Shown here: one piece after another, positions 61,854 to 64,000 of the stretch
Layout: every line of letters begins with the position of its first letter
Numbering within the stretch: position 1 is the stretch's first letter
Assembly: GCF_900177325.1 (NCBI RefSeq)
Contig: NZ_FXBL01000004.1
Span: 558,001 to 622,000 of the forward strand
Source: Mesorhizobium australicum
GTDB taxonomy: Bacteria > Pseudomonadota > Alphaproteobacteria > Rhizobiales > Rhizobiaceae
Length of the DNA: 64,000 nucleotides
Direction of reading: 5' to 3'
Notes under the pieces: model-generated
Told to the model about the DNA's origin: nothing
Databases searched by the model: none
What the model saw: only the letters and a program-made list of their open reading frames with translations
Translations under genes and position numbers: made by a program

Positions 61854-63014
61854 TCAGGCGCGGCCGAGGATATGGTCAGAGATGATGCGCATCTGGATCT
61901 CCGACGTGCCTTCGAAGATCTTGGTCAGCCGCGCGTCGCGCCAGTGGCGCTCGACCTGGTTGAGCGTGGTGTAGCCACCGCCGCCGAAGATCTGCAGCGC
62001 CTCGCTGGTGACGCGCTCCGCCATCTCTGAGGCGAATAGCTTCACCATCGAGGCTTCCTTGTCGCAGCGGACGCCCTGGTCGATCTTTTCGCAGACCGTG
62101 TACATCAGCGCCCGCGCCGCTTCGATCTCCGTCGCCATCGAGGCGATCTTGAAGCGGATGGCCTGGAAGGCGCCGATGGCCTGGCCGAACTGTCGGCGCT
62201 CCTTGGCATGGCCGATCGCGTCGTCGAGGCCAGCCTGGGCGAGGCCGATGGAGCGGGCGGCGGTATGCGCGCGCGCCGTCTCGAGGCCCGCCGTCGCGAG
62301 GTAGAAGCCGCGGCCTTCCTCGCCGATCAGGTTCGCGGCCGGCACGCGGCACTTGTCGAAGGCGAGCTCCCAGGTCGTCCAGCCGAAATAGCCGATCTTG
62401 GGGATGACGGTGCCGGCAACGCCCTCCGGCAGCTTGCCGCGCGGCTTCTCGACCATGAAGGCGGAGATGCCCTTGTGCCGCGCCTTCGGGTCGACCTTCG
62501 GGTCGGTGCGGGCGAAGACCATGATGAAGTCGGCGCCGTCGGCGAAGGTGCACCAATATTTGTTGCCGGTGATCTCCCACTCGTCGCCGACGCGCTTGGC
62601 GCGGCAGGAGATGTTGGCGACGTCGGAACCCGCGTCGGGCTCGGAAAGCGAGAAGGCGCCGAGGAACTCGCCCCTTGCCATGCGCGGCAGGTAGACCTTC
62701 TTCTGCTCCGGCGTCATGGCTTTCAGCGAACCGATCAGCGCATTACCGCGCGCGATGAGCGAGGCGACGCTCATCCAGCCGCGCGCCAGCTCTTCCGCGA
62801 CGAGGCAGTATTCGAACGCGCCGAGGCCCAGCCCGCCATATTCCTCCGGGATCAGGATGCCGAAATAGCCGAGCTCTGCCATCTCCTCCATCAGCTCGCG
62901 CGGGATCTCGCCCTTGACCGGATCGAGCCGGTCGGCAGCCGGGCGCACGCGGTCGCGCGTGAAGACCCGCGCCGAGTCCTGGATCATCCGGCGTTCTTCG
63001 GAAAGTTCGGTCAT
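61854..63014 (-). CDS. Acyl-CoA dehydrogenase
   Basis: The 386-residue FAD enzyme starts at ATG 63014, overlapping the SDR stop by ATGA. FAD/substrate motifs are GAFSLSEPDAGSDVANI and KYWCTFADGADF. The catalytic Glu lies in KIFEGTSEIQMRIISDHILGRA, the canonical short/medium-chain position. It converges with tetR across a 23-bp gap with no clear hairpin. Confidence 0.92.
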   Translation of the reverse strand: MTELSEERRMIQDSARVFTRDRVRPAADRLDPVKGEIPRELMEEMAELGYFGILIPEEYGGLGLGAFEYCLVAEELARGWMSVASLIARGNALIGSLKAMTPEQKKVYLPRMARGEFLGAFSLSEPDAGSDVANISCRAKRVGDEWEITGNKYWCTFADGADFIMVFARTDPKVDPKARHKGISAFMVEKPRGKLPEGVAGTVIPKIGYFGWTTWELAFDKCRVPAANLIGEEGRGFYLATAGLETARAHTAARSIGLAQAGLDDAIGHAKERRQFGQAIGAFQAIRFKIASMATEIEAARALMYTVCEKIDQGVRCDKEASMVKLFASEMAERVTSEALQIFGGGGYTTLNQVERHWRDARLTKIFEGTSEIQMRIISDHILGRA

Positions 63015-63763
63015 AGCGGGGATTCCTCGGGCGGCAGCTGTCCCTGGCCGAGCGAGCGTCCGCCGTCGACGATGAGGACCTGCCCGGTGATGTAGCGGTT
63101 TTCGGGTGAGGCGAGGAAGGAGACCGCGCGGGCGATGTCCTCCGGCTGACCGATACGGCCGAGCAGCTGCAGCGACAGCATCATCTTCTGCCGCTCCGGC
63201 GTCATGTAGTGCAGCATCTCGGTGTCGACGACGCCGGGCGCGACGGCATTGACGCGGATGTCGCGCGGCGACAGGTCGATTGCCATGGCGCGGGTGAGGC
63301 CGACGACGGCCGTCTTCGAGGCGACGTAGTGCGCCATCTGCGGCGCGCCGGCGAAGGAACGCGAGGCGATGTTGACGATGCGGCCGCCGTTCTTCATCCG
63401 CCGCGCGCCTTCCTGTGCCACGACGAAGGTGCCGATCGCGTTGATCTCGAAGGCCTCGCGGAAATGCTCCTCGGTCAGCTCCTCGAAGAAATGGCTGCCG
63501 GTGACGGCGGCATTGTTCACGATGACGTCGATCGGCGCGTATCTGTCCATGATCGCGGAGATCGCGGCGCGGTCGCGGATGTCGCACACTTCGGAATCGA
63601 TCCGCGCCCCGGCGGCGCGCAGCGAATCGGCGACGTCGTGAACCGCGTCGAGCCGGTCGAGCGCGACGACGTGGTAGCCTTCGCCGGCGAGCTTCTCGAC
63701 GATGCCCTTGCCGATGCCGCGCGCGGCTCCGGTGACGATGGCGGTTCCGAGCTGGTCGGTCAT
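63011..63763 (-). CDS. Short-chain dehydrogenase/reductase
   Basis: The 250-residue SDR has GAARGIGK, Asp in ALDRLDAVHD, NNAAVTGS, catalytic Ser/Tyr/Lys in VNIASRSFAGAPQMAHYVASKTA, and ITGQVLIVDGG. It shows local sequence blocks in common with the SDR at 56292-57026 (RIVNIASR / RIVNVASR), a likely paralogue. Coupled by ATGA to the upstream PrpD-like gene. Confidence 0.88.
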   Translation of the reverse strand: MTDQLGTAIVTGAARGIGKGIVEKLAGEGYHVVALDRLDAVHDVADSLRAAGARIDSEVCDIRDRAAISAIMDRYAPIDVIVNNAAVTGSHFFEELTEEHFREAFEINAIGTFVVAQEGARRMKNGGRIVNIASRSFAGAPQMAHYVASKTAVVGLTRAMAIDLSPRDIRVNAVAPGVVDTEMLHYMTPERQKMMLSLQLLGRIGQPEDIARAVSFLASPENRYITGQVLIVDGGRSLGQGQLPPEESPL

Positions 63764-64000
63764 TGCGCGCGTCCTGCCAGTTTCATGATTGCCGAAACAC
63801 CGGCGTCGCCGCCGAGGCCTGTAAGCGCGGCGCGCAGCGTGGCCGTCGCCGCGCCAAGCACGGGCTCGACCAGGGCGTCGAACTTCGCCTCCAGCTTGCG
63901 GCCCTGGCGCACAAGGTCGCTGTCGGCGACGCCCGCGTCATGGCTGGCAGTGAAGTGGCGGCCGTCGGCGGTGGTGATGGCGACGTCGGCCTTCGCTTCC
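63760..64000 (-). CDS. MmgE/PrpD-family protein (C-terminal part; start beyond right edge)
   Basis: Only the last 80 codons are visible: ADVAITTADGRHFTASHD, then LVRQGRKLEAKFDALVEPVLG and a short tail. The acid/His-rich strand plus helix is the MmgE/PrpD C-terminal domain. Members include 2-methylcitrate dehydratase, but many are uncharacterised hydratases in acyl-CoA operons. Overlaps the SDR start, so it is upstream in the same transcript. Confidence 0.75.
   Translation of the reverse strand, partial: EAKADVAITTADGRHFTASHDAGVADSDLVRQGRKLEAKFDALVEPVLGAATATLRAALTGLGGDAGVSAIMKLAGRAQ

Overview
The window looks like a high-GC alphaproteobacterial (probably Hyphomicrobiales/Rhizobiales, Mesorhizobium- or Aminobacter-like) accessory region packed with small-molecule catabolism. 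This placement is inference. It rests on the GC-rich codon use, the gene families present (Liv, RbsC-type and TRAP transporters, HyuA/HyuB, BKACE, many SDRs), and a tRNA-Arg(CCG) fragment of the form I associate with this order.

Left edge (1-2154): a tyrosine integrase reading out of the window, a direct copy of the 3' half of a tRNA-Arg gene (candidate att site), and broken remnants including the C-terminus of a serine recombinase. This is the end of one or more integrated elements.

Region A (2155-42199) is a dense catabolic cluster. A ten-gene minus-strand unit (14191 to 2155) encodes an APH-like kinase, a CrtC/lipocalin-like protein, a class III CoA-transferase, HyuA, HyuB and a complete branched-chain-type ABC importer. 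A divergent plus-strand unit (14305-19016) encodes MaoC, CitE-like lyase, class I CoA-transferase/hydrolase, BKACE and acyl-CoA dehydrogenase. Then follow a FadR-type regulator, an SDR, and an RbsC-type ABC importer operon in which one permease is fused in frame to a strictosidine-synthase/SMP-30-like propeller. After these come two SDRs divergent from an AtuA-like pair and a zinc alcohol dehydrogenase, a second FadR-type regulator, a TRAP transporter with two binding proteins and a VOC protein, and a Baeyer-Villiger-type monooxygenase divergent from an alpha/beta hydrolase and aldehyde dehydrogenase. TGGTC-type palindromes recur in most of the promoters, so I read this as one regulon. Alcohol to ketone (SDR/ADH), ketone to ester or lactone (BVMO), hydrolysis, aldehyde to acid (ALDH), CoA activation and beta-oxidation-like cleavage would fit the breakdown of an unidentified cyclic or terpenoid ketone/alcohol.

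Seam (42389-44955): two truncated insertion sequences (IS3/IS407-like and IS110) and an almost complete IS3-type element. The last one cuts an acyl-CoA synthetase after its AMP-binding motif, and no target duplication is visible.

Region B (44956-64000) is a second acyl-CoA cluster, apparently richer in GC. It holds an SDR, a TetR regulator, a metallo-beta-lactamase-fold hydrolase, a double-MaoC mesaconyl-CoA-hydratase-like protein with a malyl-CoA-lyase-like partner, and a second Liv importer ending in a strong terminator. A HigBA module, three SDRs, an acyl-CoA synthetase, an enoyl-CoA hydratase, a second TetR regulator, an acyl-CoA dehydrogenase, another SDR and the end of an MmgE/PrpD gene follow. 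Two different TetR-type palindromes each occur at two promoters here, suggesting two local regulons.
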